From positions 62,001 to 126,000 of the forward strand of contig NZ_VATA01000013.1 of the NCBI RefSeq assembly GCF_005870025.1: a DNA stretch of 64,000 bases, in the 5' to 3' direction. Shown one piece after another: positions 11,631 to 19,994 of the stretch (its first letter is position 1; each line of letters opens with the position of its first letter). The translations under genes were made by a program, and so were the position numbers. The stretch is from Poseidonocella sp. HB161398. Its GTDB lineage: Bacteria > Pseudomonadota > Alphaproteobacteria > Rhodobacterales > Rhodobacteraceae. The notes below the pieces were generated by a model. That model was not told the origin of the DNA. It saw only the letters and a program-made list of their open reading frames with translations, and made no database searches.

Positions 11631-12497
11631 GCCATCACGCGGCGGCCGGAGGCGATGGGCCTTTCTTCGCGGGGAAGATGGCTGGCACCGCCAGGCACGA
11701 TCTGGACATCTCCGCGAGGGTTCGCCGCCCGCCGCCGCTGGGCCGGGATGGCGGCAGCCCGTCCGGACAGAAGCCAGATAGGCCGCGCAGGCACCACGTT
11801 CCGGCGCCTCCGGCCGGAGCTGCCCATCCCGAGTTGCCGGTGCTGCATCGCCTGACAGCCCCTGCGCTCCGGTTCGGGAGGCAGACAGGCAGGCCGCGCC
11901 CCCGCTCTCCCGAGCCGAACCGCAGTCTGTGGCCGCCGCAGAGGAAGGTGCCCGGCCGGTCCCGGGAGCGCCCGAAGAGGGTCCGCGTGGCCCGTGCCGC
12001 CTGACGGGCCGCGTTCGGCCTCCGCGGCAGGGACGGCAAGCGGCCGCCATCCGGCAGGTCCCAGCTCTGGAAACGGACGGTCATGGGGCGCCAAGGCGTC
12101 CATCGGCAGCCACCAGGGCCCTGCCAGCTCGCAGCCAGGCTCGGGATCCCTATGCGGAGCGGGCGGCCCCTTGTCCGATGATCGTGGAAATGCCGACCCG
12201 GCGCCAATCGCCGATACCTGCGGGATGTCCTTCGGGCAGTCCAACTTCCGGGACTTCACCGCGCCCCCTCGGCACAGAGGCTATCCGTCAATGCCGGTGA
12301 ACGCATGACCCTGCCCTGCCTGCCTCGGGCAATGCCCCGCACGCCCCCGGATGAACGCAGACCGACCAGCTTGCCGCCGCGGTCTGGACCCAGGGCCCTG
12401 CACATCCGCAGGCGAACGCCTGCCGCATCGCCGCTTGTCCATTGCCAGTTTGGCAGCACGCCGCCCGGACCTCCCGGAGCCTGCCCTCGACGGCCGC
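11631..12497. other. 867-base stretch with no supportable gene
   Basis: Several open frames cross this region on both strands. Their translations are rich in Arg, Pro and Gly, show no family motif, and lack well-placed ribosome binding sites. They look like by-products of high GC. No terminal inverted repeats, transposase motifs or RNA gene were recognised. It may be decayed DNA at the end of the cbb operon. Confidence 0.5.
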
Positions 12498-12869
12498 TCA
12501 GCCTGCCTCGGCGGGGATCAAGCGGATGCTGCCATCCTTCACGGCGACCCAGTAGCAGGCCGCGGCATCGCCGGCGAGATTGCCGTCGAGGCTCTGGCAG
12601 TATCGGCCGTCGGCGGTATAGGCCCAGACGCCGCGGAAGGGCTGGCCGCCATAGAGGCCCGAGACGGTGCCGTCCGGCTCCACCTCGGCGCGGTAGCCCT
12701 CCCCGGCCAGTTCCGAGCCGATCACCGCCTCCTGGAAATGGCGCAGGTCGCGCACCAGCACGTAGCCCGCGCTGTCGAGACCGGCCATGGTCATCGGATC
12801 CGGGCCGGGCAGCCTGGCCGAGCAGGCGCCGAGACAGAGGCAGAGGAGGATGAGTTCTAGGCGGGACAT
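12498..12869 (-). CDS. small putative lipoprotein
   Basis: A 123-residue protein starting MSRLELILLCLCLGACS. The short N-terminus, hydrophobic run and LGAC lipobox predict signal peptidase II cleavage and lipidation at Cys16. The rest is compact and mixed alpha/beta in composition, with GVWAYTADGRYCQSL near residue 82 and CYWVAVKDGSIRLIP near the end. The extra Cys residues might form a disulfide in the periplasm. No family could be named. It is divergent from the DUF4177 gene, sharing a 97-base upstream region. Real coding is supported by the lipobox and by composition unlike the shadow frames. Confidence 0.75.
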   Translation of the reverse strand: MSRLELILLCLCLGACSARLPGPDPMTMAGLDSAGYVLVRDLRHFQEAVIGSELAGEGYRAEVEPDGTVSGLYGGQPFRGVWAYTADGRYCQSLDGNLAGDAAACYWVAVKDGSIRLIPAEAG

Positions 12870-12917
12870 GGCTTGGAGCTAACGGTCACAGGGTTACTTC
12901 CGGGTTAACATGGGACT

Positions 12918-12946
12918 TTGACGCGGCGGATGCGAGAAGGTAACGC
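12918..12946 (+). promoter_or_regulatory. possible sigma-70-type promoter for the DUF4177 gene
   Basis: TTGACG at 12918-12923 is followed after exactly 17 bases by TAACGC at 12941-12946, about 20 bases before the start codon at 12967. The -35 box is close to consensus but the -10 box is poor, so support is moderate. Confidence 0.35.
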
Positions 12947-12966
12947 GAAGCCAGACCGGAGGTACC

Positions 12967-13254
12967 ATGACTTACGAATACCACGTCATCCCCGCGCCCG
13001 AGCGGGGCCAGAAGGCCAAGGGCGCCAAGACGCCGGATGCGCGCTATGCGGCGGCGCTGGCAGAGGTGCTGAATGCCGAAGCCGCGGCGGGCTGGGAGTT
13101 CCAGCGCGCCGAGGTGCTGCCCTGCCAGGAAAAGCAGGGACTGACCGGCAGCAAGACCGTCTATGTCAACGTGCTGGTCTTCCGCCGCCCCGCCGCGGCT
13201 GCGGCAGCCGGGACGGCAGCGGCCCCGGTCGCGGCGATGCCCGACGCCGGCTGA
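12967..13254 (+). CDS. DUF4177-like small protein
   Basis: A 95-residue protein whose first 70 residues fit the DUF4177 pattern. It opens MTYEYHVIPAPE, has a helix with LAEVLNAEAAAGWEFQRAEV (the recurrent LN..A..GWE core), and ends with a strand NVLVFRRP. An Ala-rich tail follows. The function of this family is unknown. No signal peptide or membrane segment is present. The ATG follows a GGAGGTACC site. It is divergent from the lipoprotein gene and convergent with bolA, whose stop lies 23 bases downstream. Family assignment is by eye. Confidence 0.75.
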   Translation: MTYEYHVIPAPERGQKAKGAKTPDARYAAALAEVLNAEAAAGWEFQRAEVLPCQEKQGLTGSKTVYVNVLVFRRPAAAAAAGTAAAPVAAMPDAG

Positions 13255-13277
13255 GCGCGGCAGGACCCGCGGGCGGC

Positions 13278-13535
13278 TCAGCTGCGGATCTCTAGCGCGA
13301 GCGCGTGAATCGCGCCCATGATCTCCGGGCCGAGCGCCTTGTGGATGGCCCGCTCGCGCCCGACGCGCGTCATCTCGCCGAAGGCCGGGGCGGCGATCGA
13401 GACGCGGAAATGGCTCTCGCCCGAGCCGTCATGCCCGGCATGGCCCGCATGCAGGTGGCTCTCGTCGATGACCGACAGGGCGACCGGCGCGAATGCCGTG
13501 TCGAGCCGCTGGCGAATCTGGTCTGCAATACCCAT
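13278..13535 (-). CDS. bolA: BolA family protein
   Basis: An 85-residue BolA-type protein. The family's conserved block is visible as ESHFRVSIAAPAF followed by RVGRERAIHKAL. The upstream HLHAGHAGH supplies His residues that in BolA proteins help bind a [2Fe-2S] cluster with monothiol glutaredoxins. BolA proteins act in iron-sulfur trafficking and stress-dependent morphology. It is convergent with the DUF4177 gene and divergent from the J-domain gene, with a 101-base spacer. Length is normal for short alphaproteobacterial BolA. Confidence 0.9.
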   Translation of the reverse strand: MGIADQIRQRLDTAFAPVALSVIDESHLHAGHAGHDGSGESHFRVSIAAPAFGEMTRVGRERAIHKALGPEIMGAIHALALEIRS

Positions 13536-13636
13536 TTTTTGCTCCCGCCCCTCTTCCTCTCGGCGAATTAAACGCTAAACTTCCCGCCTGTTTCGAATTG
13601 CTACCGTGCTGTGGTCCTAAAGAAAAGGTGACTCTG

Positions 13637-14269
13637 ATGGCCAAGGAAGATCCCTTCGGGTTCGACATGTCCGTGTCTTCCGCCAAGAAGAAGCGCGGCC
13701 GCGGCCGCCGCGGCATGTCCGGCGCCTTCGACACCTCGCAGCGCGTCTGCGAACATCCCGGCTGCCAGGAGGCCGGAAAGTACCGCGCGCCGAAGAGTCC
13801 CGACCAGCTCGACGACTATTACTGGTTCTGCAAGGACCATGTGCGCGAGTACAATCTGAAGTGGAATTTCTTCAACGGCACGACCGAAGAGGAAATGAAC
13901 GAGCAGATCGACAAGGACAAGGTCTGGGGCCGCGAGACCAAGCCATTCCGCAAGTCGGTGGAAGAGCGCGCCTGGGCACGGCTCGGGATCGACGACGCCC
14001 ATCAGGTGCTGGGCGAGAACGCGACGCGCAACCCCGGCAAGGGCGATCCCTCCTCGGGCACCCGCCGCCTGCCGCCGACCGAGCGCCGCGCGCTGGAGAT
14101 CCTCGAGGCCAAGGACACCTGGACCAAGGTGGAGATCCGCAAGCAGTACAAGTCGCTGATCAAGGTCCTGCACCCGGACATGAACGGCGGCGACCGCTCC
14201 GACGAGGAGCGCCTGCAGGAAGTCGTCTGGGCCTGGGACCAGATCAAGGAAAGCCGCAGCTTCCGCTGA
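13637..14269 (+). CDS. J-domain (DnaJ-like) protein
   Basis: A 210-residue protein. The C-terminal 60 residues form a J domain: helix I ALEILEAKDTW, helix II KVEIRKQYKSLIKVL, the HPD signature in VLHPDMNGG near residue 177, and helix III EERLQEVVWAWD. J domains stimulate Hsp70 ATPase, so a DnaK co-chaperone role is inferred. The N-terminal half has a basic KKKRGRGRRG stretch, CEHPGCQEAGKYRAP and a later WFCKDH, possibly binding metal. The ATG at 13637 was chosen over an upstream in-frame ATG because it has AAAGG spacing and matches the common MAKEDPFGFDMS start. A clear terminator follows at 14295. Confidence 0.88.
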   Translation: MAKEDPFGFDMSVSSAKKKRGRGRRGMSGAFDTSQRVCEHPGCQEAGKYRAPKSPDQLDDYYWFCKDHVREYNLKWNFFNGTTEEEMNEQIDKDKVWGRETKPFRKSVEERAWARLGIDDAHQVLGENATRNPGKGDPSSGTRRLPPTERRALEILEAKDTWTKVEIRKQYKSLIKVLHPDMNGGDRSDEERLQEVVWAWDQIKESRSFR

Positions 14270-14294
14270 GCCCGTCCCCGGTAGCATCGGGCAG

Positions 14295-14323
14295 GGCCGC
14301 ATCCCGGCGGGGATGCGGCCTTT
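14295..14323. terminator. intrinsic terminator between convergent genes
   Basis: GGCCGCATCC (14295-14304) pairs perfectly with GGATGCGGCC (14311-14320) around a six-base loop, followed by TTTCGCTT on the + strand. It lies 25 bases after the J-domain gene stop and just before the sulfatase stop on the other strand, so it may serve both. Confidence 0.75.
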
Positions 14324-14338
14324 CGCTTGTCCGGGCCG

Positions 14339-15913
14339 CTACTGCATGCCCTTGGACATGAAATCCTCGACGATGTTCGACATGTCGAAGGACGCGCCGC
14401 CCTGCACCGGGGGATATTCGGCCAGCGTCTTCAGGTGTTCCTGCATCAGCACGTTCATCGGCTGCATCAGCCAGGACACCTTCTGCATCAGGTGGCCATA
14501 GGCATCCGTGCTGTCATAGCTCTCGAACGGGTCCATGCGGATGTTGAACACCATCGGCGCCGTCCGGCCCTCGATCGTGTCGTAGTAATCCTCCTTGGTG
14601 GCGAAGTGGAGCTTCCACGGCCCCATCCGCACCGCCATCAGCCGGCTCTCGTAATAGTAGAACATGCTGTTGCGCGACGAGTGGTCGGCTTCGCCGGTCC
14701 AGTAGGCGAGGTTGTCGACCCCGTCGATATACTGGCTCTTCTCCTCCATCACCTCGGCATTCACGTCCTCGATGCCGGCCGCCGCGGCGAGCGTCGTGAA
14801 CATGTCCTGATGCTGCTGGATGCCGTTGAGGATCGTGCCCTCCGGGATATGGCCCGGCCAGCGCACCATCGAAGGCACGCGCACGCCGCCCTCGTAGGTG
14901 GTCATCTTCTCGCCGCGGAAGGGCGAGGTCCCGCCATGCGGCCAGGAATTGTGCTCCGGTCCGTTATCGGTGGAGTACCAGACGATGGTGTTGTCGCTGA
15001 GCCCCTGCTCATCCAGCCAGTCAAGGACATAGCCGATGTCGTGGTCATGCTGCAGCATGCCCGAACCGTAGAGATCGGCCTCCGACGTGTACATCTCGGC
15101 GGCATAGCGCCAGTCCTCGTCGAGCCGTGTATAGAGATGCATCCGCGAGGTGTTCAGCCAGACGAAGAACGGTTCGCCCGCCTCCTTGGCCGCGGCCATG
15201 AAGTCGATCGCCAGGGGAATCATCTCGGCATAGTCGAAATTCTTCATCCGCTCCTGGGTCAGCGGGCCGGTATCCTCGATGGTCTGCTTGCCGACCTTGC
15301 CGAAGCGCGGCATCTCGGTCGGGTCGTCCTCTTCGGTGGCGAAGGTGTGCAGAACGCCGCGGGTGCCGAACTGCTCTTCGTATTCCTCGAGTGAGCCCGA
15401 GAATTCCTTGCCGAAATTCTGGTAGTCGCGCTGCTCGGCCTCTTCCTGGGTGTTGAGATGGTAGAGATTGCCGAAGAACTCGTCGAAGCCGTGGACGGTC
15501 GGCAGGTGCTCGTTGCGGTCGCCGAGATGGTTCTTGCCGAACTGGCCGGTGCGGTAGCCGACCTGCTTCAGCTCTTCGGCGAGCGACGGCGAGGCCGCCT
15601 GCAATCCGAGCGCCGACCCCGGCTGGCCCACCGTCGTCATGCCCGAGCGGATCGGGTACTGGCCAGTCAGGAAGGCCGCGCGGCCCGCGGTGCAGGAGGG
15701 CTGCGCGTAATGGTCGGTGAAGCGGACGCCCTCGGCCGCGATGCGGTCGATATTGGGCGTGGTGTAGCCCATCGTGCCCAGGCCGTAGGCCGAGACGTTC
15801 TGCCAGCCGATGTCGTCGCCCCAGATGACCAGGATATTCGGCCGGTCCTGCGCCTGCGCCGCGCCCGCCGCCAGAAGGCAGCCCGCGGCAAGGACCCGGT
15901 AAAATGATTTCAT
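14339..15913 (-). CDS. secreted sulfatase (arylsulfatase-like)
   Basis: A 524-residue alkaline-phosphatase-superfamily sulfatase that should hydrolyse sulfate esters in the periplasm. Residues 1-22 are a signal peptide ending AQA. Next come [16 protein letters not shown] with the metal-binding Asp pair, and [16 protein letters not shown] near residue 73, the formylglycine motif. Here that motif reads C-T-A-G-R, with Ala where aerobic FGE-type substrates usually have Pro. The later [16 protein letters not shown] holds the Lys and Gly-rich active-site region. It lies downstream of rpoH on the same strand after a 145-base gap that includes an AT-rich patch, so it probably has its own promoter. 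The substrate is unknown. No formylglycine-generating enzyme gene is in the window. Confidence 0.9.
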   Translation of the reverse strand: MKSFYRVLAAGCLLAAGAAQAQDRPNILVIWGDDIGWQNVSAYGLGTMGYTTPNIDRIAAEGVRFTDHYAQPSCTAGRAAFLTGQYPIRSGMTTVGQPGSALGLQAASPSLAEELKQVGYRTGQFGKNHLGDRNEHLPTVHGFDEFFGNLYHLNTQEEAEQRDYQNFGKEFSGSLEEYEEQFGTRGVLHTFATEEDDPTEMPRFGKVGKQTIEDTGPLTQERMKNFDYAEMIPLAIDFMAAAKEAGEPFFVWLNTSRMHLYTRLDEDWRYAAEMYTSEADLYGSGMLQHDHDIGYVLDWLDEQGLSDNTIVWYSTDNGPEHNSWPHGGTSPFRGEKMTTYEGGVRVPSMVRWPGHIPEGTILNGIQQHQDMFTTLAAAAGIEDVNAEVMEEKSQYIDGVDNLAYWTGEADHSSRNSMFYYYESRLMAVRMGPWKLHFATKEDYYDTIEGRTAPMVFNIRMDPFESYDSTDAYGHLMQKVSWLMQPMNVLMQEHLKTLAEYPPVQGGASFDMSNIVEDFMSKGMQ

Positions 15914-16058
15914 GTCATGCCCCTTTCCCCGGAAAACCCGGATGGGGACAGACTAGCCGGATTCGGCCGGTATCAAATAAATTAAATCAGATACAACCTT
16001 CCGGTGCCCGCCGGGCAGGCCCTTTCGGGACCGCCCGGGCAGGATCGGAAAGCGGGGA

Positions 16059-16955
16059 TCAGGCCGTGGCCAGCATGCCCTTCTCGCGGCCCAGTTCGCG
16101 CATGCGCTTCTGCAGCTTCTCGAAGGCGCGGACCTCGATCTGGCGGATGCGCTCGCGGCTGACGTTGTAGCGCGTGGAGAGATCCTCCAGCGTCATCGGG
16201 CTCTCCTGCAGGCGGCGCTCGGCGAGGATGTCCTTCTCGCGCTCGTTGAGCACGCTCATCGCCTCGGCCATGAGCTCGCGGCGGGCGGCCAGTTCGTCGG
16301 CCTCCTCGTAGCTCTGCGCCTGGTTGGCGTCCTCGTCCTCGAGCCAGTCCTGCCACTGCGTGGCGCTGTCATCCTCGGCCCCGACCGTCGCGTTCAGCGA
16401 GGCATCGCCCGAGCTGAGGCGGCGGTTCATCGAGATGACCTCGGCCTCGGAGACGTTCAGGTCCTGGGCGATCTTCTGCACGTGCTCGGGACGCAGATCG
16501 CCGTCCTCGAGCGCGCCGATCCGCGCCTTGGCCTTGCGCAGGTTGAAGAACAGCTTCTTCTGCGCCGAGGTGGTGCCGAGCTTCACGAGGCTCCAGGAGC
16601 GCAGGATGTACTCTTGAATCGAGGCCCGGATCCACCACATGGCGTATGTGGCCAGGCGGAAGCCCTTCTCGGGATCGAAGCGCTTCACCGCCTGCATGAG
16701 GCCGACATTGGCCTCCGAGATCACCTCGGCCTGCGGCAGTCCGTAGCCGCGGTAGCCCATGGCGATCTTGGCGGCGAGGCGCAGGTGCGAGGTGACCATC
16801 TTGTGGGCCGCCTCGGTGTCCTGGTCCTCGACCCAGCGCTTGGCCAGCATGTATTCCTCCTCCGGTTCCAGCATGGGGAACCGGCGGATTTCCTGCAGGT
16901 AGCGGTTGAGACCCTGTTCCGGGCTCGGGGCGGGAAGATTGCCGTAGTTGCTCAT
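16059..16955 (-). CDS. rpoH: RNA polymerase sigma-32 factor RpoH
   Basis: A 298-residue heat-shock sigma factor. Region 1.2/2.1 begins EEYMLAKRWVEDQDTEAAHKM. Region 2.4 contains RLATYAMWWIRASIQEYIL, the -10 recognition helix. The QKKLFFNLRKAK motif near residue 130 is the RpoH box that separates sigma-32 from sigma-70. Region 4.2 ends with TRYNVSRERIRQIEVRAFEKL. Known relatives carry one to several RpoH paralogues, also used in singlet-oxygen stress, so which paralogue this is cannot be told. A good promoter lies 40 bases upstream. hslV, hslU and trxA elsewhere in the window are typical targets. Confidence 0.95.
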   Translation of the reverse strand: MSNYGNLPAPSPEQGLNRYLQEIRRFPMLEPEEEYMLAKRWVEDQDTEAAHKMVTSHLRLAAKIAMGYRGYGLPQAEVISEANVGLMQAVKRFDPEKGFRLATYAMWWIRASIQEYILRSWSLVKLGTTSAQKKLFFNLRKAKARIGALEDGDLRPEHVQKIAQDLNVSEAEVISMNRRLSSGDASLNATVGAEDDSATQWQDWLEDEDANQAQSYEEADELAARRELMAEAMSVLNEREKDILAERRLQESPMTLEDLSTRYNVSRERIRQIEVRAFEKLQKRMRELGREKGMLATA

Positions 16956-16994
16956 AGGGTGACCTCCGGGGCCAGATGTAACACGCTTTTACAT

Positions 16995-17023
16995 AAGCTA
17001 GAACTGAACCGGTCAGTTTACAA
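16995..17023 (-). promoter_or_regulatory. rpoH promoter with an inverted repeat in the spacer
   Basis: Read on the - strand, TTGTAA (17018-17023) and TAGCTT (16995-17000) are separated by exactly 17 bases. Within the spacer, AACTGA (17002-17007) and TCAGTT (17013-17018) form an inverted repeat around five bases and could be an operator. It is the only good promoter-like pair seen in the 192 bases upstream of rpoH. Confidence 0.5.
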
Positions 17024-17147
17024 GTCTGCGCGTCCAGCTTTTGGCTCGCACAAGTAGCGCACAGGCTGTGCAGTTTTGCGAGACTGTGTCAGTCCCCTCA
17101 CCGGCATATGAGCATCTGTAACCCCTGCGGGGCGGCGGCTGTTCCCG

Positions 17148-18182
17148 CTATCCGGCCGCGGGCGCGCTGCGCAGCGCGTCCAGCAGCGCCTCCATGTCGG
17201 CAGGCAGCGGCGCGTCAAAGCTCATGTGCTCGCCGGTGGCGGGATGCTCGAACCCCAGCGTCGCGGCATGCAGCGCCTGGCGCGGAAAGCCCTCGGCGAA
17301 GGCGCGCGCCCCGGGCTCCATGGTCTTCGGCAGCTTGCGCCGCCCGCCATAGGTGTCGTCACCCAGGAGCGCATGGCCGGCATAGCTCATGTGGACGCGG
17401 ATCTGGTGGGTCCGCCCGGTCTCCAGCCAGCAGGTCACCAGGGCGGCGGCGCCGAACGGCTCCTCGACCCGGGCGCGCGTCACGGCGCGGCGGCCATTCG
17501 CCCACATCACCGCCTGGCGCTGCCGGTCGGTGCGGTGGCGGCCCAGCTCGGTGGCGATGCGGATCACCCCGCCCGGCTCCATCGAGATGCCGCGCAGCCC
17601 GCGCAGGCGCGGATCGCCCGCATCCGGCACGCCATGGACCACCGCGCGGTATTCCCGCTCGACGCTATGGGCGGCGAACTGCTCGGCCAGACCGTGATGG
17701 GCGCGGTCGGATTTCGCCACGACGAGCAGGCCCGAGGTGTCCTTGTCGATGCGGTGGACGATGCCCGGGCGCAGCGCGCCGCCGATCCCCGACAGCGTGT
17801 CGGCGCAGTGATGCATCAGCGCGTTGACCAGCGTGCCCGAGGGCGTGCCCGGCGCGGGATGGACGACCATCCCGACCGGCTTGTTGACGACGATCAGCTC
17901 GGCGTCCTCGTAGACGATCTCCAGCGGGATCGCCTCGGGGCGCGCATCGATTTCCTCCGCCGGGCCGATGGCGATCTCGATCACGTCGCCCTCGGCCACC
18001 TTGGCCTTGGGATCGGACAGGACCGCGCCGCCGCGGCGGACTGCGCCCTCGGCGATGAGCTTGGCGAGCCGCGAGCGGCTGAGATTCTCCCCGGCTGGCA
18101 CATCGCGCGCCAGCGCCTTATCAAGGCGCGCGGGCGGATCGGCCTGGATCGCAATCTCGAGGAGACGGGACGTGGACGACAT
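17148..18182 (-). CDS. rluD: 23S rRNA pseudouridine synthase, RluD family
   Basis: A 344-residue pseudouridine synthase of the RluA/RluD family. An N-terminal S4-like RNA-binding domain (SRSRLAKLIAEGAVRRGG, residues 33-50) precedes the catalytic domain. The catalytic Asp lies in the signature GIVHRIDKDTSGLL near residue 140, and VVNKPVGMVVHPA precedes it. RluD modifies helix 69 of 23S rRNA and matters for ribosome maturation. Assignment to RluD over RluA or RluC is based on the S4 domain and length. Its start overlaps the divergent DUF6476 gene by 11 bases, a shared-promoter arrangement. Confidence 0.92.
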   Translation of the reverse strand: MSSTSRLLEIAIQADPPARLDKALARDVPAGENLSRSRLAKLIAEGAVRRGGAVLSDPKAKVAEGDVIEIAIGPAEEIDARPEAIPLEIVYEDAELIVVNKPVGMVVHPAPGTPSGTLVNALMHHCADTLSGIGGALRPGIVHRIDKDTSGLLVVAKSDRAHHGLAEQFAAHSVEREYRAVVHGVPDAGDPRLRGLRGISMEPGGVIRIATELGRHRTDRQRQAVMWANGRRAVTRARVEEPFGAAALVTCWLETGRTHQIRVHMSYAGHALLGDDTYGGRRKLPKTMEPGARAFAEGFPRQALHAATLGFEHPATGEHMSFDAPLPADMEALLDALRSAPAAG

Positions 18183-18486
18183 GGAGAAGACTCCGGAAGA
18201 CTTTCAGGAACCGCCCTCGCTGAGATTCCTCAGGCGGCTGGTGACGGTGCTGACAGCGGTGATGATTCTGGGCCTTCTAACGATCACCGGGCTGCTTGTC
18301 ATGCGGGTCCTGAACGACCGGCCGCGGATCGCGCTGCCCGCCGAGCTGGCCCTGCCCGAGGGCGCGGTGCCCGTCGCCGTCACGGCCGGGCCCGGCTGGT
18401 ACGCCGTCGTCACCGGCGACAGCCGCATCCTGGTCTTCGGCGAGGACGGCGCGCTCAGCGAGGAGATCCCGGTCGAGCTGCCCTGA
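18172..18486 (+). CDS. small membrane protein, DUF6476-like
   Basis: About 104 residues if translation starts at GTG 18172. That codon has a GGAG site seven bases upstream, better spaced than the in-frame ATG at 18181. One membrane segment of about 24 residues (LVTVLTAVMILGLLTITGLL) follows a short acidic N-terminus, and a small soluble domain ends with WYAVVTGDSRILVFGEDG. The pattern matches a short uncharacterised family (DUF6476) common next to rluD in Rhodobacterales. It overlaps the divergent rluD start. Function unknown. Confidence 0.75.
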   Translation: MDDMEKTPEDFQEPPSLRFLRRLVTVLTAVMILGLLTITGLLVMRVLNDRPRIALPAELALPEGAVPVAVTAGPGWYAVVTGDSRILVFGEDGALSEEIPVELP

Positions 18487-18523
18487 TCCCCAAGGCGGGC
18501 GGGCGTCCCGGGTCCCGCGCAGC

Positions 18524-19189
18524 TCAGCCCGCCATCGCGGCCAGGCCCGGACGGAAGAGCGCCGCGGGCGCATGCGCCAGCCCCAGCGCGGTCGTGCCGG
18601 GGGTCTCTGCCAGGTAGCGGCGCACCAGTGCCGCCCCCAGCGCATAGCCCGCCCATTGCGGCAGGCTGCCCATGCCGAAGAACCAGCCGGGATGGGAATA
18701 GCCCGCCTCCCCGAAACTTGCCTCGGCCCGCGCGGCCAGCGCCGCCTGGGACGCCTCGTCGAGCGCGGTTTCCCAGGGCTCGGGCGGCGTGTCTGCCCGC
18801 TCGTGGACGAAGACCTGCGCCAGCCCTTCGGAGACCAGCGCCTCGCCCAGCGTCCGGCCATAGCCCGGCCCCTCCCAGCGCAGCGCGTGGTGGTATTCGT
18901 GCAGCATGGTGCGGAGGCTCTGGCCGCGGTAGCGCGCGGCATCCGTCGCCGGGTCGCGGAACTGCGCCATATCGGCCATCAGGTCGATCCGCCCGCGCGA
19001 CAGCGCCGCGCCGGAGACGGCAAGCGGCTGCGGCGCCGGAAAGGCGGAAACCTGCACGACGATGTCGACCGCCAGATCGGGCACGCCATCCGCCAGAAGA
19101 TCGCTTGCCGCAGCAATGCCCTCGCGGAGCGGCGCCTCGGCCGGGTCGAGCTGTCCGCGGGCATTGATATAGTGAATATGCCAGTCCAT
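18524..19189 (-). CDS. DUF2268-type putative zinc metalloprotease
   Basis: A 221-residue soluble protein. The gluzincin-like site is MLHEYHHALRW near residue 95, giving HExxH, followed about 23 residues later by SEGLAQ, whose Glu would be the third zinc ligand. This arrangement fits the predicted Zn-dependent protease family DUF2268. No signal peptide was seen, so a cytoplasmic location is inferred. The ATG lies about 100 bases before the tRNA-His gene on the same strand. Substrate and role are unknown. Family assignment depends on the HExxH...E spacing and the flanking GPGYGRTLGEAL. Confidence 0.8.
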   Translation of the reverse strand: MDWHIHYINARGQLDPAEAPLREGIAAASDLLADGVPDLAVDIVVQVSAFPAPQPLAVSGAALSRGRIDLMADMAQFRDPATDAARYRGQSLRTMLHEYHHALRWEGPGYGRTLGEALVSEGLAQVFVHERADTPPEPWETALDEASQAALAARAEASFGEAGYSHPGWFFGMGSLPQWAGYALGAALVRRYLAETPGTTALGLAHAPAALFRPGLAAMAG

Positions 19190-19288
19190 GCCCGAGGGGC
19201 TAGGCGCAGATAACGGGGAATACTAGGGGATTTTCTTTCCGGAACGGCGGGCCGGCGGTCGTGCCGCAGCCTGCCGTTCCGGGAAAAA

Positions 19289-19365
19289 TGGTACCGCCTC
19301 CCTGGCTTGAACAGGGGACCTCTGGATCCACAATCCAGCGCTCTAACCAACTGAGCTAAGGCGGC
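19289..19365 (-). tRNA. tRNA-His (anticodon GTG)
   Basis: On the - strand the sequence folds into a complete cloverleaf. The acceptor arm GCCGCCT pairs with AGGCGGT, with one G-U at the tip. The D-arm follows TTAGCTC, the anticodon stem CTGGA/TCCAG encloses loop TTGTGGA (anticodon GTG, His), and the T-arm CCCTG/CAGGG encloses TTCAAGC. The 3' CCA is encoded (19289-19291). The discriminator base is A rather than the near-universal C, as known for a clade of alphaproteobacteria in which tRNA-His dispenses with G-1. Confidence 0.97.
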
Positions 19366-19444
19366 CCGGAGCCTCCCTCTACATAGCGCTGCCGGGGATT
19401 GCAAGCGGGTTCGGGAAAGATTTTTCGGCCAGGGCGCCAGATGG

Positions 19445-19930
19445 TCAGTCGAGCGGCAGGCTCCAGGTCTGCTCGGTCAGCGGACGGCCCCAGGCATGCG
19501 AGCGGGCGCTGTCGACAAGGGTGAAACCGGTGCGGCCGTAGAGACGGCAGGCGGCCTCCTGCTCGGCATGGGTGGAGAGGATCACCTGGACGAATCCCTG
19601 GGCGCGGGCATGGTCGATCAGCGCGCGCAGGAGCATCCGGCCGACGCCATGGCCGCGGGCCCCGGGATGGACGTAGAAGAAGCGCGCCCAGGCCTCGTCG
19701 CCCTCGCCGGCGCAGAGAATCGACCCCATCGGCGCCCCGCCCTTCGCGGCGATCCAGATCCGGTCGCGGCCGGGATCGCGCTGGCCGAGGAAATTCACCA
19801 GCGCCTCGGCGACCGAGCGCTCGTAATCGGGGTCGAATCCCTCTTCGCCGACATAGTGGCGCCCGTGCTCGGCAATGATCCATCCCAGATCCCCCGGAGC
19901 GGGGTCGCGCAGCGTCCAGGTGTCGTCCAT
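19445..19930 (-). CDS. GNAT family N-acetyltransferase
   Basis: A 161-residue acetyltransferase of the GNAT fold. The acetyl-CoA-binding motif A is visible as FYVHPGARGHGVGRMLL near residue 89, with the Q/RxxGxG/A pattern as RGHGVG. Motif B follows around CRLYGRTGFTLV. The start at 19930 has GGAGGAGACC immediately upstream, whereas longer upstream frames lack this. It is divergent from the DUF6324 gene and lies 79 bases after tRNA-His on the same strand. In many genomes such a gene sits beside MarR-type regulators, but none is here. The substrate cannot be inferred. Confidence 0.85.
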   Translation of the reverse strand: MDDTWTLRDPAPGDLGWIIAEHGRHYVGEEGFDPDYERSVAEALVNFLGQRDPGRDRIWIAAKGGAPMGSILCAGEGDEAWARFFYVHPGARGHGVGRMLLRALIDHARAQGFVQVILSTHAEQEAACRLYGRTGFTLVDSARSHAWGRPLTEQTWSLPLD

Positions 19931-19994
19931 GGTCTCCTCCGCTTGCCAGCCTGCGCGGCTTTGGCTAGGCGCATCAAGTGAAAGGAGTCTCATC

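Noticed and set aside
11631-12497. Insertion-sequence remnant after cbbY
   Set aside because: No transposase motif, terminal inverted repeats or target duplication could be found in any frame.
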